DNA of 64,000 bases from CAXXOK01 sp963675655 (GCA_963675655.1 OY776489.1:2046001-2110000); one strand, 5' to 3'. Counted from the stretch's first letter, positions 34,275 to 43,299 are shown. Translations and numbers: made by a program. The notes: a model not told the origin generated them from the letters alone.

Positions 34275-35906
34275 TTACTGTCCGGTTTCCAGTGCGGCGC
34301 GCAGCCCATCCACCGCCGCACTGACAATGCCGCCCGCATAACCGGCACCTTCGCCCAGCGGATAAAGCCCGGCAAGCGCGCTCTGCCTGTTTTCATCCCG
34401 CACAATGCGGACGGGAGAAGACGAGCGGGTTTCCGGCGCTGTCAATAAGGCGTCCGGGTTGTCGAACCCGCGCAAACGCTGCCCTAGCCGCGGCAGGGCA
34501 AAACGCAGGTTATCGGTAATAAAGGCTGGCAGGCAATTCGCTATATTGGCTGGGACAACCCCCGGCTGATAGCTGGGGCGCATACCGCCGAAACCGGTGG
34601 AAGCTTTCCCGGCTAAAAAGTCACCGACGCGTTGGCAGGGGGCATGGTACCCGCCGCCCGCTGCTTGAAAAGCAGCCTGCTCGATCTGCCGCTGCAGTGC
34701 AATGCCGGCCAGCGGCCCTTCGCTGCCAAAATCGGCAGGATGAACGCCAATCAACAGCGCCGCGTTGGCGTTTTCCCCATTGCGCGCATGCAGGCTCATC
34801 CCGTTTACATTCAGCCCGCCCGGCTCGCTGCTGGCGTTGATCACCTGCCCGCCGGGGCACATGCAAAACGTATAAGCGCCGCGTTGATCCGGGGTGTGCA
34901 CATTCAACTTATATTCGGCGGGCGGCAAAGCCGCGTGACCCGCCATGGCGCCGTATTGCGCGCGGTTCATCAGCGCCTGCGGATGCTCGATGCGCACCCC
35001 CATGGCAAACGGCTTGGGTTGCATGGGCACGCCAAGTTCGTGCAGTGTGGCGTATGTATCCCGCGCACTGTGGCCGATGGCCAGATAGACCGCGTCGGCA
35101 GGGAAATAGGCAGGTGCGACAGTGGCGGAGGTTTGCGCGGTAACGCCCGCGATATGCCCGTCGATGGCTGTAAAGCCGGTCACCTTATGGCCGAAGAATA
35201 CTTCGCCCCCCAACGCCAGCAACCGTTTGCGCATTTCCACCAGTACATGGCGCAGCACATCGGTACCGATGTGGGGCTTGGCTGCGGTTAAAATGCTTTC
35301 CGGCGCGCCGCAAGCTGTGAAGGTGCGCAGAACGAGGCGAATGTACGGATCGTTTAACCCGCAGGTCAGCTTGCCGTCGCTGAAAGCACCCGCGCCGCCC
35401 TCGCCAAAGAGCACATTGCTTTCCGGGTTCAACACACCTTGATGCGCAAGCAGGTTGACATCTGCCACGCGAGCCTCAACCGGTTTGCCGCGCTCCAGCA
35501 GTATGGGCTTTGCGCCGCGCACGGCCAGCCCCAACGCACAAAACAGCCCTGCCGGACCGGCACCGATCACCACCGGACGCGGCCGACCGGTGGGGTAGGC
35601 AGGCGGACTCATGGTAAACACATCGCGGTTTTCAATGGTATCATCCGGTAGATAGACGGCCTGATTTGGCCGGAAGCGTTTCGCCAGCGCCTGTTCGGCG
35701 GCGGCAGACTCCAGGCGTACATCCAGCGTCAAGGTAAAATGCACATCGCCCTGATCGCGCGCATCTACACTGCGTTTTGCCAGTTGCGCGCTTTGAATGT
35801 CGCTTTCCTGCAGGCGCAGCTGCTTTGCGGCCAGCCGCCGGTACAGCAAATCGCCTTCCTGCGCTGCTTCCGCCAGCGATAACTTGAGTTGATGTACCCG
35901 CAGCAT
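34275..35906 (-). CDS. NAD(P)/FAD-dependent dehydrogenase (COG2509 type)
   Basis: 543 aa. An N-terminal ~90-residue domain (LRVHQLKLSLAEAA, then RSVDARDQGDVHFTLTLDV) precedes the FAD-binding Rossmann fold VIGAGPAGLFCALGLA; NVLFGEGGAGAFSDGKLTCG follows and is typical of this uncharacterised family of FAD-dependent dehydrogenases, as is the late GEGAGYAGGIVSAAVDGLRA. These proteins are frequent in anaerobes; the substrate is unknown. The gene heads a two-gene minus-strand unit with the HAD phosphatase. Confidence 0.82.
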   Translation of the reverse strand: MLRVHQLKLSLAEAAQEGDLLYRRLAAKQLRLQESDIQSAQLAKRSVDARDQGDVHFTLTLDVRLESAAAEQALAKRFRPNQAVYLPDDTIENRDVFTMSPPAYPTGRPRPVVIGAGPAGLFCALGLAVRGAKPILLERGKPVEARVADVNLLAHQGVLNPESNVLFGEGGAGAFSDGKLTCGLNDPYIRLVLRTFTACGAPESILTAAKPHIGTDVLRHVLVEMRKRLLALGGEVFFGHKVTGFTAIDGHIAGVTAQTSATVAPAYFPADAVYLAIGHSARDTYATLHELGVPMQPKPFAMGVRIEHPQALMNRAQYGAMAGHAALPPAEYKLNVHTPDQRGAYTFCMCPGGQVINASSEPGGLNVNGMSLHARNGENANAALLIGVHPADFGSEGPLAGIALQRQIEQAAFQAAGGGYHAPCQRVGDFLAGKASTGFGGMRPSYQPGVVPANIANCLPAFITDNLRFALPRLGQRLRGFDNPDALLTAPETRSSSPVRIVRDENRQSALAGLYPLGEGAGYAGGIVSAAVDGLRAALETGQ

Positions 35907-36218
35907 AGTGTGCCTCCTGTACCGGCAAAAGCATAGGTTCTAGCCCGCGGCAACGCAGGCGGCCGGCAGGGCTATCCTACCATAATAACGGAATCGTCGC
36001 AAGGCGCACAAAGCAGGGAAAACAGGGGATAAATCGATTTCTTTGCAATTGCAAAAATCTTGCCGCCGCCGCGGAAACGATTGACAGTACCCACCCCGGA
36101 TGATAGACTTACGAAGGGAAAGTTGTGTGGCTTCGCTGCGCGGCTTGTTGTTTATTGCCGCTTTATGACTGTGCTTTATACGCGGGATTTTCCGCTCTTT
36201 TGGAAAGGAGACCGCCGT

Positions 36219-36671
36219 ATGCCGATGTGGGATGAAACGAGCGGTGCGCTTCAACTGGGTCGCGCTGTGCGGCTATATGCCCATATGCCGCTCCCAGAAT
36301 TGCAAAAGATGCAAAAGGCCTTACAAAACGGCGATTGCCAGGTAGAAGAAGCATGCCCGGAGGCGGATGAACCGCCTCATGAAGCGATACTGTTTTTGCC
36401 GCAGGTAAAGGTGCCGGGCGGCAGGGTCGCCTGTGTTTGTTTTTTGCGCAGCGCAACCCTGCATGCAGTGGAGATGTCGGTGGTGGCTGTGGGGCGCAGA
36501 AAGCACTGCACAGCCGCACAACAGCGTGCTTTTTTATTCCAATGCCTGCGGGCGGTCGACCCTGCGCGGGACAGCCGACGCGCGGTAATTCTGCGTTGCC
36601 TGTTCGGCACGGTGATGGTAGCGACCGATCCTCACAGCGGCGATGCGATGCTCCGCCTTACCTACCGGTAG
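36219..36671 (+). CDS. Hypothetical protein, 150 aa, first gene of an unknown four-gene operon
   Basis: I do not recognise this protein. ATG 36219 follows GGAAAGGAG; the frame upstream to 36060 has no ribosome site. No signal peptide or membrane helix is present. The sequence has a helical N-terminal part (LPELQKMQKALQNGDCQVEE), a central beta part (HEAILFLPQVKVPGGRVACV) and a second helix region (AAQQRAFLFQCLRAV), with a run of cysteines (C VCF, QCL, RCL) that may be buried. It lies 60 bp before the next gene, with the whole group on one strand. Confidence 0.55.
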   Translation: MPMWDETSGALQLGRAVRLYAHMPLPELQKMQKALQNGDCQVEEACPEADEPPHEAILFLPQVKVPGGRVACVCFLRSATLHAVEMSVVAVGRRKHCTAAQQRAFLFQCLRAVDPARDSRRAVILRCLFGTVMVATDPHSGDAMLRLTYR

Positions 36672-36731
36672 GCATGGCAAAGCGCCGCAAAAACGCGGAA
36701 CCTTATTCCGCAGCACCAAGGAGGGAACTGC

Positions 36732-37319
36732 ATGGAGGGCAAACTAACGCCAATCATGCGCGATTATTTAGTCCGTTTTCAACAAAACGCCATTAAGGAA
36801 ACGGGGCGCAGACCCCTTACGTATAGCCGGACACCCATGGATGAGAAACTGGTGTTATCGGGCTGTCAGCGGCCGGGCTACGTTTTTTGGCAGCCGATCG
36901 CGTGGACGGACGGGCAGGTCCCGCTGGGAGAGAATGCCGGGCTGTTTCACCAAAGCATTATCGAATATGTTTCCATGTGCCAGTTTTTAGAGATCCGTTT
37001 TCAATTGCCGGTAGCGCCGATGAACAGTCCGCTCAGTTTTATGTACGGCAGGGTGTTTGAAACCTACAGAAATACCGATACCAACCCGCCTGCCCAGGCG
37101 TTTGACGAGGCTGTTTTATACAACCGCCAGAACCCGGAGGAGCCGCTGGCTTACTGTATGGCCGCTACGTGCGACGGCGGCGCGCCCCTGCTGATTCTGC
37201 TGCACGCCGAGGATGGGCAAATGTTTGTGAAACGTGCCGATCAGGGCGCGCAGCCCCTGTACTGTAAACTTACGGTCGACCGTTTACTGCCCAAGTTGCA
37301 ATTTGTGTACGATTTCTAA
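36732..37319 (+). CDS. Hypothetical protein, 195 aa, possibly Syd/SUKH-like
   Basis: Second gene of the four-gene group. No membrane segment. The segment PGYVFWQPIAWTDG, followed by FHQSIIEYVSMCQFLEIRF, resembles the order in Syd and related SUKH-superfamily proteins (a WQP motif, then a helix with a conserved I-x-E/D-Y). SUKH proteins include SecY-interacting Syd and toxin-immunity proteins. This is a weak resemblance read by eye. If right, it would suggest an immunity or chaperone role within the cluster. GGAGGG precedes ATG 36732. Confidence 0.4.
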   Translation: MEGKLTPIMRDYLVRFQQNAIKETGRRPLTYSRTPMDEKLVLSGCQRPGYVFWQPIAWTDGQVPLGENAGLFHQSIIEYVSMCQFLEIRFQLPVAPMNSPLSFMYGRVFETYRNTDTNPPAQAFDEAVLYNRQNPEEPLAYCMAATCDGGAPLLILLHAEDGQMFVKRADQGAQPLYCKLTVDRLLPKLQFVYDF

Positions 37320-37363
37320 CGTTCCGTCGCTGCTTTGATACGCTTGTGTAAAAGGAGCTTCTC

Positions 37364-40168
37364 ATGGATTTGACTGCCAGCGGCATCATCGGTTACGCGG
37401 GTCTCTCCGCGGACGTGTTGCTATCTCAGGGAAAAGCGCTGTTTGCGCAGGCGGACCCGCCTGTTCCCGTGCGCTTTGATACCTTCCTGCCGCTGTTTCC
37501 GGTGGAATTGATTCAAAACATGGAATATGTAGGCAGCCGCGGCGACCGCGGCGCGTTAACCGCGTCCAGCGGTTTTTCAGTTGACCCCACCGAGTATTTC
37601 CGCAAACTATATGAGCAGCAGCCAAAACTGTTTACCGGGGATAATTATCTGCGCAACTTCTCCTACGACGGCCGGTATAGCGGGCGCGGCGCGATGACGG
37701 TGGATGCCGTGTGGGCGGAGGCATACCCGCAGTATCATTCCTTTTTAGGCGATAAACTGGCGGTGTACCTCATCGGCGGGGGTTCGCAGGCGGTGGCTAT
37801 TCCCGAAAGCGTGTACCCGCGTGGTGGCGGTATGCTGGCTGCAATGGAAGAATCGCTGGGTATATCGGAGCATGCGGAAGACTATGTGCGCTATGTGCGC
37901 GGCCGCGTTGCATCCGGGGATACGTATGAGGCGGAGAGCTTTGCAGCTGCCTATTTGGACGATCGGGATTTGCCCCCCGTAACGCTGACCCAGCGGGATA
38001 TTGCGCGCGCCTTGCAGGAGCTTTCATTGCTGAAAAGTTTGCACGGCGATACGGCGGCCGCCCGCTACTATACACAAATTGCGCGCCGTGCACGGCGTGT
38101 GAACCAATATGTGCCCATGCGCTATGCCTGTGACGTTTTTACCGAAGAACCGGAAGAACGCAGAACGAAACGGCTGGCGCAGCTTTGCTTTGCTGAGAAC
38201 GATTTTGTCAGCGATTTATGGGTGCCCTATAACGATTTATACGCGTTTGTCGATCCCAAAACCCTGTCGCTGGATGCAAAAGCCTTTTGCGCGCGGTTCC
38301 AGATTGCGCCGCGCTACGATGCCCAAACCGGCGGCGGGCTGTGCCCGGATACGGTGCGTGTTGCTACCGTGCGGGATGTAACGCTGCGATCGCTGACCAG
38401 TTACGCACAGAACAATTCCGCCTATGGAAAAGGCGGAACCGGCAAACCTTCCCGGATGATCTGTGTGCCGGATAGCGCCGAGATGATCCGCCAGCGCAAG
38501 GTGGCGCTGGAGAAATGCGCAATCGTAACGGTAAACCACGCGGTATCCGCGCAGGAATACCGCAAAATGCTCTGTTTAGCCTGTTTGCAGGAACGCAAAG
38601 GTCGTCTAGTCGATGCGATGTACCGCCGGGAGACGATACTGGCGCAAATCGACCCGAAAGCCTCTGCATATCCGCAAGCGGGCAAGCTGCTGGATTTGCG
38701 CGTAGAGAAGCTGGAGCGCTTGATCCGGTGGGAAACCGCGCAGCGCGAAACCACTACGGGCAATGGATACGATGCGGATATCGCGTATCTGCGCCGTGTA
38801 CGGGACGGCCGGGAAAGCAAGATTGCGGAACCGCGGGATGCGGAGCGGGAAGAAAGCATCGAAAGTGGCTACGCCATGCGCGGGAACACGGTACATAAGG
38901 GGTATACGCAGGTGGTGCTGCCCAATGACGAACTTCAATTGATGATCGAAATGGACGTTGAGGAAGACGCGCCGGATGCAGCCCTGTCCGAACGTGAGCC
39001 TAACGCGGATGACGGATACGAAGAGACCCTGCCGGAGGACTTTGAAGAGCCGGACGAGCCCGAATTGGCAGAACTACTGTCGCAAAAAGCCGCTTATCAG
39101 GCGGTAGAGAATCTGGCGGAGGAAACTCCGATGGAGACGGACGATGAACCCGTGGAAACAGTGGGCGAAGCGCCGGAGGAAGCGCTTGATGAAATAGAAA
39201 CGGAAAACACGGATGGTGTAAAAGAAGAATTCGAAACTGTAACGCAGGAGACATTTGTTTTATCGGCGGTTGACACTGGCCAGGATGACGAGCTGGTATC
39301 CATAGAAAAGCCAGATTTGAACACGGGAAACGAAGCAGAGAGCAGCGTTGCAGTAACCGAACCGGATACATCCACTGTGCATGGCAACAAAGCCGAAACT
39401 GCAAATGGGGAACCCTCATCTGCAGCACCCACGTCAACAGAAACAGAAAAAGCAACCTCCATAAACGAGGAACCTTCTACGGCGGAGGATGAACAGCCCG
39501 CGGGAAGCCAGGCGGAAATACCAGATGTGAACGCAGAAAATGAAACAGATGGTAATACACCGATAACCGAAACGGATACATCCACTGTGCATGGCGACAA
39601 AGCCGAAACTGCAAATGGAGAGCCCTCATCTGTAGCACCCACGTCAACAGAAACAGAAGAAGCAACCTCCATAAGCGAGGAACCTTCTACGGCGGAGGAT
39701 GAGCAGCCCGCGGAAAGCCAGGCGGAAATACCAGATGCGAACGCAGAAAATGAAACAGATGGTAGTACACCGATAACCGAACCGGATACATCCACTGTGC
39801 ATGGCGACAAAGCCGAAACTGCAAATGGGGAATCCTCATCTGTGGCACCCACGTCAACAGAAACAGAAGAAGCAACCTCCATAAACGAGGAGCCTTCTAC
39901 GGCGGAGGATGAGCAGCCCGCGGAAGGCCAGGCGGAGTCGGAAGAACAGCCGCAGGCAACGGACGCGGCGCAACTGGAACCGGATGTGGCGTCTCAACCG
40001 GGAAAACCGGAGCACAGCAAGGCGGAACATCACCCGGTCAGCATGAAGGAACTGGCAGGGAAGCTGCTCATAAAACCGGGTAAAACCGTGCCCCTACCGT
40101 CCAATGCGGACGGACAGGAAACGCCGAACCGGATGGCGTCGCTTCTGGCAAATAAGCACGATTCATAA
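37364..40168 (+). CDS. Large protein (934 aa) with acidic, tandemly repeated C-terminal tail
   Basis: I do not recognise the fold. Residues ~1-520 are globular, with no signal peptide or membrane helix; segments include PVRFDTFLPLFPVELIQNM, GDKLAVYLIGGGSQAVAIP and a helical middle rich in Arg (LQERKGRLVDAMYRRE). Residues ~530-900 are acidic, Glu/Thr/Ser-rich and low in hydrophobics, hence probably disordered; they hold a 70-residue unit repeated about three times (see 39320-39938). The last 40 residues are basic (HHPVSMKELAGKLLIKPGKT). AAAAGGAG precedes the ATG. It lies 44 bp after and 51 bp before its neighbours. Confidence 0.6.
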   Translation: MDLTASGIIGYAGLSADVLLSQGKALFAQADPPVPVRFDTFLPLFPVELIQNMEYVGSRGDRGALTASSGFSVDPTEYFRKLYEQQPKLFTGDNYLRNFSYDGRYSGRGAMTVDAVWAEAYPQYHSFLGDKLAVYLIGGGSQAVAIPESVYPRGGGMLAAMEESLGISEHAEDYVRYVRGRVASGDTYEAESFAAAYLDDRDLPPVTLTQRDIARALQELSLLKSLHGDTAAARYYTQIARRARRVNQYVPMRYACDVFTEEPEERRTKRLAQLCFAENDFVSDLWVPYNDLYAFVDPKTLSLDAKAFCARFQIAPRYDAQTGGGLCPDTVRVATVRDVTLRSLTSYAQNNSAYGKGGTGKPSRMICVPDSAEMIRQRKVALEKCAIVTVNHAVSAQEYRKMLCLACLQERKGRLVDAMYRRETILAQIDPKASAYPQAGKLLDLRVEKLERLIRWETAQRETTTGNGYDADIAYLRRVRDGRESKIAEPRDAEREESIESGYAMRGNTVHKGYTQVVLPNDELQLMIEMDVEEDAPDAALSEREPNADDGYEETLPEDFEEPDEPELAELLSQKAAYQAVENLAEETPMETDDEPVETVGEAPEEALDEIETENTDGVKEEFETVTQETFVLSAVDTGQDDELVSIEKPDLNTGNEAESSVAVTEPDTSTVHGNKAETANGEPSSAAPTSTETEKATSINEEPSTAEDEQPAGSQAEIPDVNAENETDGNTPITETDTSTVHGDKAETANGEPSSVAPTSTETEEATSISEEPSTAEDEQPAESQAEIPDANAENETDGSTPITEPDTSTVHGDKAETANGESSSVAPTSTETEEATSINEEPSTAEDEQPAEGQAESEEQPQATDAAQLEPDVASQPGKPEHSKAEHHPVSMKELAGKLLIKPGKTVPLPSNADGQETPNRMASLLANKHDS
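39320..39938 (+). repeat. Three tandem 210-bp in-frame repeats
   Basis: The shared block GGATACATCCACTGTGCATG recurs at 39363, 39573 and 39783, an exact 210-bp period, so each unit encodes 70 residues (TSTVHGDKAETANGE, STETEEATSI, EPSTAEDEQPA). Units two and three differ at only a few bases, unit one is more diverged, and the third is cut short near 39938. Period and in-frame length rule out a chance repeat. Confidence 0.9.
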
Positions 40169-40219
40169 ACCATAAGCAGGCAGTGTTACGGCGCATGTTC
40201 TGCGCCGAAAGGAGCAACC

Positions 40220-41470
40220 ATGTATCAAACCACCAATACCCGCAGCAAGCAAATTGCCCGGGAGGTTACCCTGCGCGATCCCAGCGCGTTTATCTCGCTG
40301 GTAGGCGCGGACGGCAATGGTAAAAACGCTTTCCTGCCGATGGGGGATAGCTTGCTCAGCCGCCATCTGCTGCTGCTGGGCGCGCCGGGCACCGGTAAAA
40401 CCAATATGATGTTCCACCTGTTTCGCAACCTGCGTGTCAACCTGACCGATGAGGATGTGCTGGTGGTTTTCGACCCTTCGGGAGACTATTTTACGCAGTT
40501 TGGACAGCAGGGCGATATTGTGTTTGCCAACGATCAACGCGCATCCGACGGCAGCGGCGAGGGGCAGTGGAACCTGTTTACGGAGCTGATGGATGATGAT
40601 CGGCTGATACAGGATGCGACTGCGCTTTGTGCTTCGTTGCTGGCAGATCATTTAGCGGAAGCGTGTGGCAAACAAACCCTTGCGGCGGCGCGGGATTTGC
40701 TGCTGGCGCTGATTGTGTATCTCAGCCGTCAGGAGGATGCGACGCTGCGCAACAACGAAACATTGCGCGCGTTGATCGATGATTTTGACCCGGAAAGCAT
40801 GTTGACGATTTTGGACAGCCTGCCGGAACTGCGTGTAACGGGCATGTATTTGAAAATTCCGGAAAGCTTGGAAACGCAAAGCGTCATTGCCCTGCTAAAA
40901 AAAGCGGGCCGCGAGATTTTGCAAGGACGATTTGGCGCAGAAGGCTCGCTGGGAATTCGGCGTACACTGCGGCGGAAAAAGGGCAAGACGGTTTTTATTT
41001 GCGGCGACAGCGGCTTGACCGGTGGCGAAGTGTACGCCGCCCTGTTGGATTTATGCTTGCAGGAAGTTCTTTTCCGTTCGGAGAATGAAGGTAACGTCTA
41101 CCTGCTGATGGACCATATCGGTGTTTTACCGAAACTACATTATTTACAGGCGGCGCTGCAATTCGGCCGTGCCAAAGGGCTGCGGCTGATGCTGGCAGCC
41201 CGCAGCGCTGCGCAGCTTACCGGGCAGTACGGCGAAACAGATGCACAAGCGCTGCTTACGGCTTTTGGCACGGTTGTTGCATTTGCCCTGCACGAGGGCG
41301 GGGCGCGTACATTCGTCAAAGAACTATACGGCACGGTACGGCTGGAAGGCAGACCGGATACGTACCTGATTGGGGATGAGGAGCTGGCAACGTTGCAGAC
41401 GGGTGAAAGCATTGTGGCGACTTTCCAGACCCCACCTTTCTATTTCCGTATGAAACGCTACGGCGCATAA
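40220..41470 (+). CDS. VirD4/TraG-like (type IV coupling protein) or HerA-like ATPase, solitary
   Basis: 416 aa. Walker A GAPGTGKTNMMFHLF is near residue 55 and VLVVFDPSGDYFTQFG follows as in type IV secretion coupling proteins. LLMDHIGVLPKLHYLQ with a downstream LMLAARSAAQLTGQYG matches the Walker B and sensor part of TraG/TrwB-type pumps. Membrane helices usually present at the N-terminus are absent, so the ATPase is soluble. No relaxase, VirB4 or pilus genes are nearby. The closest functional readings are a coupling protein used outside conjugation or a HerA-like DNA pump. Last gene of the four-gene operon. Confidence 0.65.
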   Translation: MYQTTNTRSKQIAREVTLRDPSAFISLVGADGNGKNAFLPMGDSLLSRHLLLLGAPGTGKTNMMFHLFRNLRVNLTDEDVLVVFDPSGDYFTQFGQQGDIVFANDQRASDGSGEGQWNLFTELMDDDRLIQDATALCASLLADHLAEACGKQTLAAARDLLLALIVYLSRQEDATLRNNETLRALIDDFDPESMLTILDSLPELRVTGMYLKIPESLETQSVIALLKKAGREILQGRFGAEGSLGIRRTLRRKKGKTVFICGDSGLTGGEVYAALLDLCLQEVLFRSENEGNVYLLMDHIGVLPKLHYLQAALQFGRAKGLRLMLAARSAAQLTGQYGETDAQALLTAFGTVVAFALHEGGARTFVKELYGTVRLEGRPDTYLIGDEELATLQTGESIVATFQTPPFYFRMKRYGA

Positions 41471-41526
41471 AAATTGCTGAACTGCGCACACGAACGACAG
41501 ACAGAAAACATAAGGAGGAACACACC

Positions 41527-42234
41527 ATGAAACTGACACCCCATGATATTGCCAAAATGCTGGATCACAGCACCTTGAAACCGTTTATGACCCAGGATGA
41601 CATACGCGAAGGCTGCGAAGTCGCGCTGAAATATGATACCGCAAGCGTCTGCGCCCGTCCTGCCGATATGAAGCTGGTGGCGAAAATGCTGGCGGGCAGC
41701 GATGTGCGCGTATGTACGGTCATCGGATTTCCGCACGGCAACCACCTGCCGGAGATTAAATTGGCGGAGTCAAAAGCGGCGTTGGACGACGGCTGCGATG
41801 AACTGGATATGGTTATCAACATCGGTCGTTTGATCGCCGGGGAAGATGACTATGTGCAAAAAGAAATCAAGGATATTTGCGATCTGGCGCACAGCCGCAA
41901 TGCTAAGGTAAAGGTGATTATTGAAACCTGCTACCTGACCGACGAGCAGAAAGTGCGCGTTTGTAAACTGGCTGCCGCTGCCGGTGCGGACTGGGTAAAA
42001 ACCAGCACAGGGTATGGCTCGGCAGGCTGCAAGGTGGAGGATGTGAAGCTGATGCGCGCAAGCGTACCCGAAACCTGCCAGGTCAAAGGCTCTGGCGGTA
42101 TTCGCGATTTGGATATGGTATTGGCGGTACGCGCGGCGGGCGCGTCGCGCTGCGGCGTATCCGCATCCGAACCGATTATGGCCGAGGCGGAACGGCGCTA
42201 TGCGCTGGGTACGCTGGAAGAAGTGCAAGGCTAA
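41527..42234 (+). CDS. deoC: Deoxyribose-phosphate aldolase
   Basis: 235 aa. DeoC cleaves 2-deoxyribose-5-phosphate into glyceraldehyde-3-phosphate and acetaldehyde in deoxynucleoside catabolism. LDHSTLKPFMTQDDI opens the barrel; the Schiff-base Lys is the one in WVKTSTGYGSAG, with the proton-relay Lys in VIIETCYL preceded by KVK; the phosphate site is GSGGIRDLDMVLAV. AAGGAGGAAC precedes the ATG. It stands alone and fits with nucleoside salvage (tdk, BMP transporter). Confidence 0.93.
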   Translation: MKLTPHDIAKMLDHSTLKPFMTQDDIREGCEVALKYDTASVCARPADMKLVAKMLAGSDVRVCTVIGFPHGNHLPEIKLAESKAALDDGCDELDMVINIGRLIAGEDDYVQKEIKDICDLAHSRNAKVKVIIETCYLTDEQKVRVCKLAAAAGADWVKTSTGYGSAGCKVEDVKLMRASVPETCQVKGSGGIRDLDMVLAVRAAGASRCGVSASEPIMAEAERRYALGTLEEVQG

Positions 42235-42300
42235 CCAATCCGGCGCTGCGGCAAAGCGGTTACATGCGATACCGCAGCGGCGATTTTATTGTGTTTTTAC

Positions 42301-42330
42301 TTGACAATCAACCGGTTTTTTTGGTATTAT
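42301..42330 (+). promoter_or_regulatory. Predicted promoter of rplM-rpsI
   Basis: TTGACA (42301-42306), 18 bp, TATTAT (42325-42330). A near-consensus strong promoter, as expected for ribosomal protein genes. Confidence 0.7.
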
Positions 42331-42336
42331 CTTTTT

Positions 42337-42449
42337 TGGCATCAATAAACTCCGCCAGCCCCGGAACGTTTATTGGACAGGCGCGCGTTTGCTGACCATC
42401 AAACGCCGCAAAGAGCGATAGCTTACATTCCTTGAAGGAGGAAATCAAC
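42337..42449 (+). ncRNA. Possible L13 leader (autoregulatory r-protein leader)
   Basis: The mRNA leader between the promoter and rplM is about 110 nt, long and G/C-structured (for example CCGCCAGCCCCGG and GGCGCGCGTTTGCTG). Rfam has an L13 leader in Bacilli and Clostridia at this position, where L13 represses its own operon. I have not folded it or compared it with the covariance model. Confidence 0.35.
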
Positions 42450-42881
42450 TTGAAAACGTACATGGCCAAAGCCGCGGACGTGCAGCGTAAATGGTATGTT
42501 GTAGACGCGGAAGGCGTTGTGTTGGGCCGTCTTGCCTCGCAGGTCGCATCGGTGCTGCGCGGAAAGAACAAACCCACTTTCACCCCCCATGTGGATACGG
42601 GCGATTATGTAATCATCATCAACGCGGACAAAGTGGTGCTGACCGGCAAAAAGCTGGATCAGAAGGTATATTACAGCCACAGTGGATTCCCGGGCGGCCT
42701 CAGCGAGACCGTTTACCGTCACCTGATGGAAGATAAACCCGAGTTCGCCGTGAAAAAAGCGATCATCGGCATGCTTCCCAAGGGACCTCTGGGCCGCAAG
42801 ATGGCGAAGAAGCTGCGCGTATACGCGGGTTCCGAGCACGAGTATGCAGCCTGCAAACCCGAGACGCTGGAACTGAAGTAA
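42450..42881 (+). CDS. rplM: 50S ribosomal protein L13
   Basis: 143 aa. Contains KWYVVDAEGVVLGRLAS near the N-terminus, GKNKPTFTPHVDTGDYV, and GMLPKGPLGRKMAKKLRVYAG, all family blocks. Start taken as TTG 42450, 8 nt after AAGGAGG, which gives the usual MKTYMAKAADVQRKW beginning. The ATG at 42462 is the alternative. First gene of the L13-S9 operon. Confidence 0.95.
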   Translation: MKTYMAKAADVQRKWYVVDAEGVVLGRLASQVASVLRGKNKPTFTPHVDTGDYVIIINADKVVLTGKKLDQKVYYSHSGFPGGLSETVYRHLMEDKPEFAVKKAIIGMLPKGPLGRKMAKKLRVYAGSEHEYAACKPETLELK

Positions 42882-42906
42882 ACGGACGCAAAGGAGTTAG
42901 ATTACC

Positions 42907-43299
42907 ATGGCTAAGGTTGAATATAATGCCGTAGGTCGTCGCAAAAAGGCGATTGCCCGCGTCCGTCTGGTCGCAGGCGACGGAAAAATCATCATCAACA
43001 AACGCGATTTGGATAACTATTTCGGTCTTGAGACCCTCAAGATGACCGTTCGCCAGCCCTTGGAACTGACCAAGGCAGGTGGCGAAATGGATATTCTGGT
43101 CACCGTCACCGGCGGCGGCCTCACCGGTCAGGCGGGCGCGATCCGTCACGGCATCAGCCGCGCGCTCATCAAGGCCAATCCCGAACTGCGCGACAGCCTC
43201 AAAAAGGCCGGGTTCTTGACCCGTGACCCGCGCATGAAAGAGCGTAAGAAGTACGGCCTCAAAGCCGCGCGTCGTGCGCCCCAGTTCAGCAAGCGCTAA
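42907..43299 (+). CDS. rpsI: 30S ribosomal protein S9
   Basis: 130 aa. Shows GRRKKAIARVRL near the N-terminus, GGGLTGQAGAIRHGISRAL in the middle and the conserved C-terminal RAPQFSKR, whose last residues contact tRNA in the P site. AAAGGAG precedes the ATG, and rpsI follows rplM by 25 bp as in nearly all bacteria. A terminator closes the operon. Confidence 0.96.
   Translation: MAKVEYNAVGRRKKAIARVRLVAGDGKIIINKRDLDNYFGLETLKMTVRQPLELTKAGGEMDILVTVTGGGLTGQAGAIRHGISRALIKANPELRDSLKKAGFLTRDPRMKERKKYGLKAARRAPQFSKR

Noticed and set aside
34632..35291. 219-codon plus-strand frame over the FAD dehydrogenase
   Set aside because: Antisense to a well-motifed FAD protein, no ribosome site or recognisable domain.
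39097..39882. 261-codon minus-strand Ser/Val-rich frame over the repeats
   Set aside because: It is the mirror of the Glu/Thr-rich repeats. The plus-strand frame is much longer, continuous with a globular domain and has a ribosome site.
39320..39938. Could the tandem repeats be a CRISPR array
   Set aside because: Units are 210 bp, contiguous, coding and without unique spacers.
40220..41470. Integrative conjugative element based on the coupling-protein-like ATPase
   Set aside because: No relaxase, VirB4, integrase, attachment repeats or tRNA near it; neighbours are deoC and unknown proteins.
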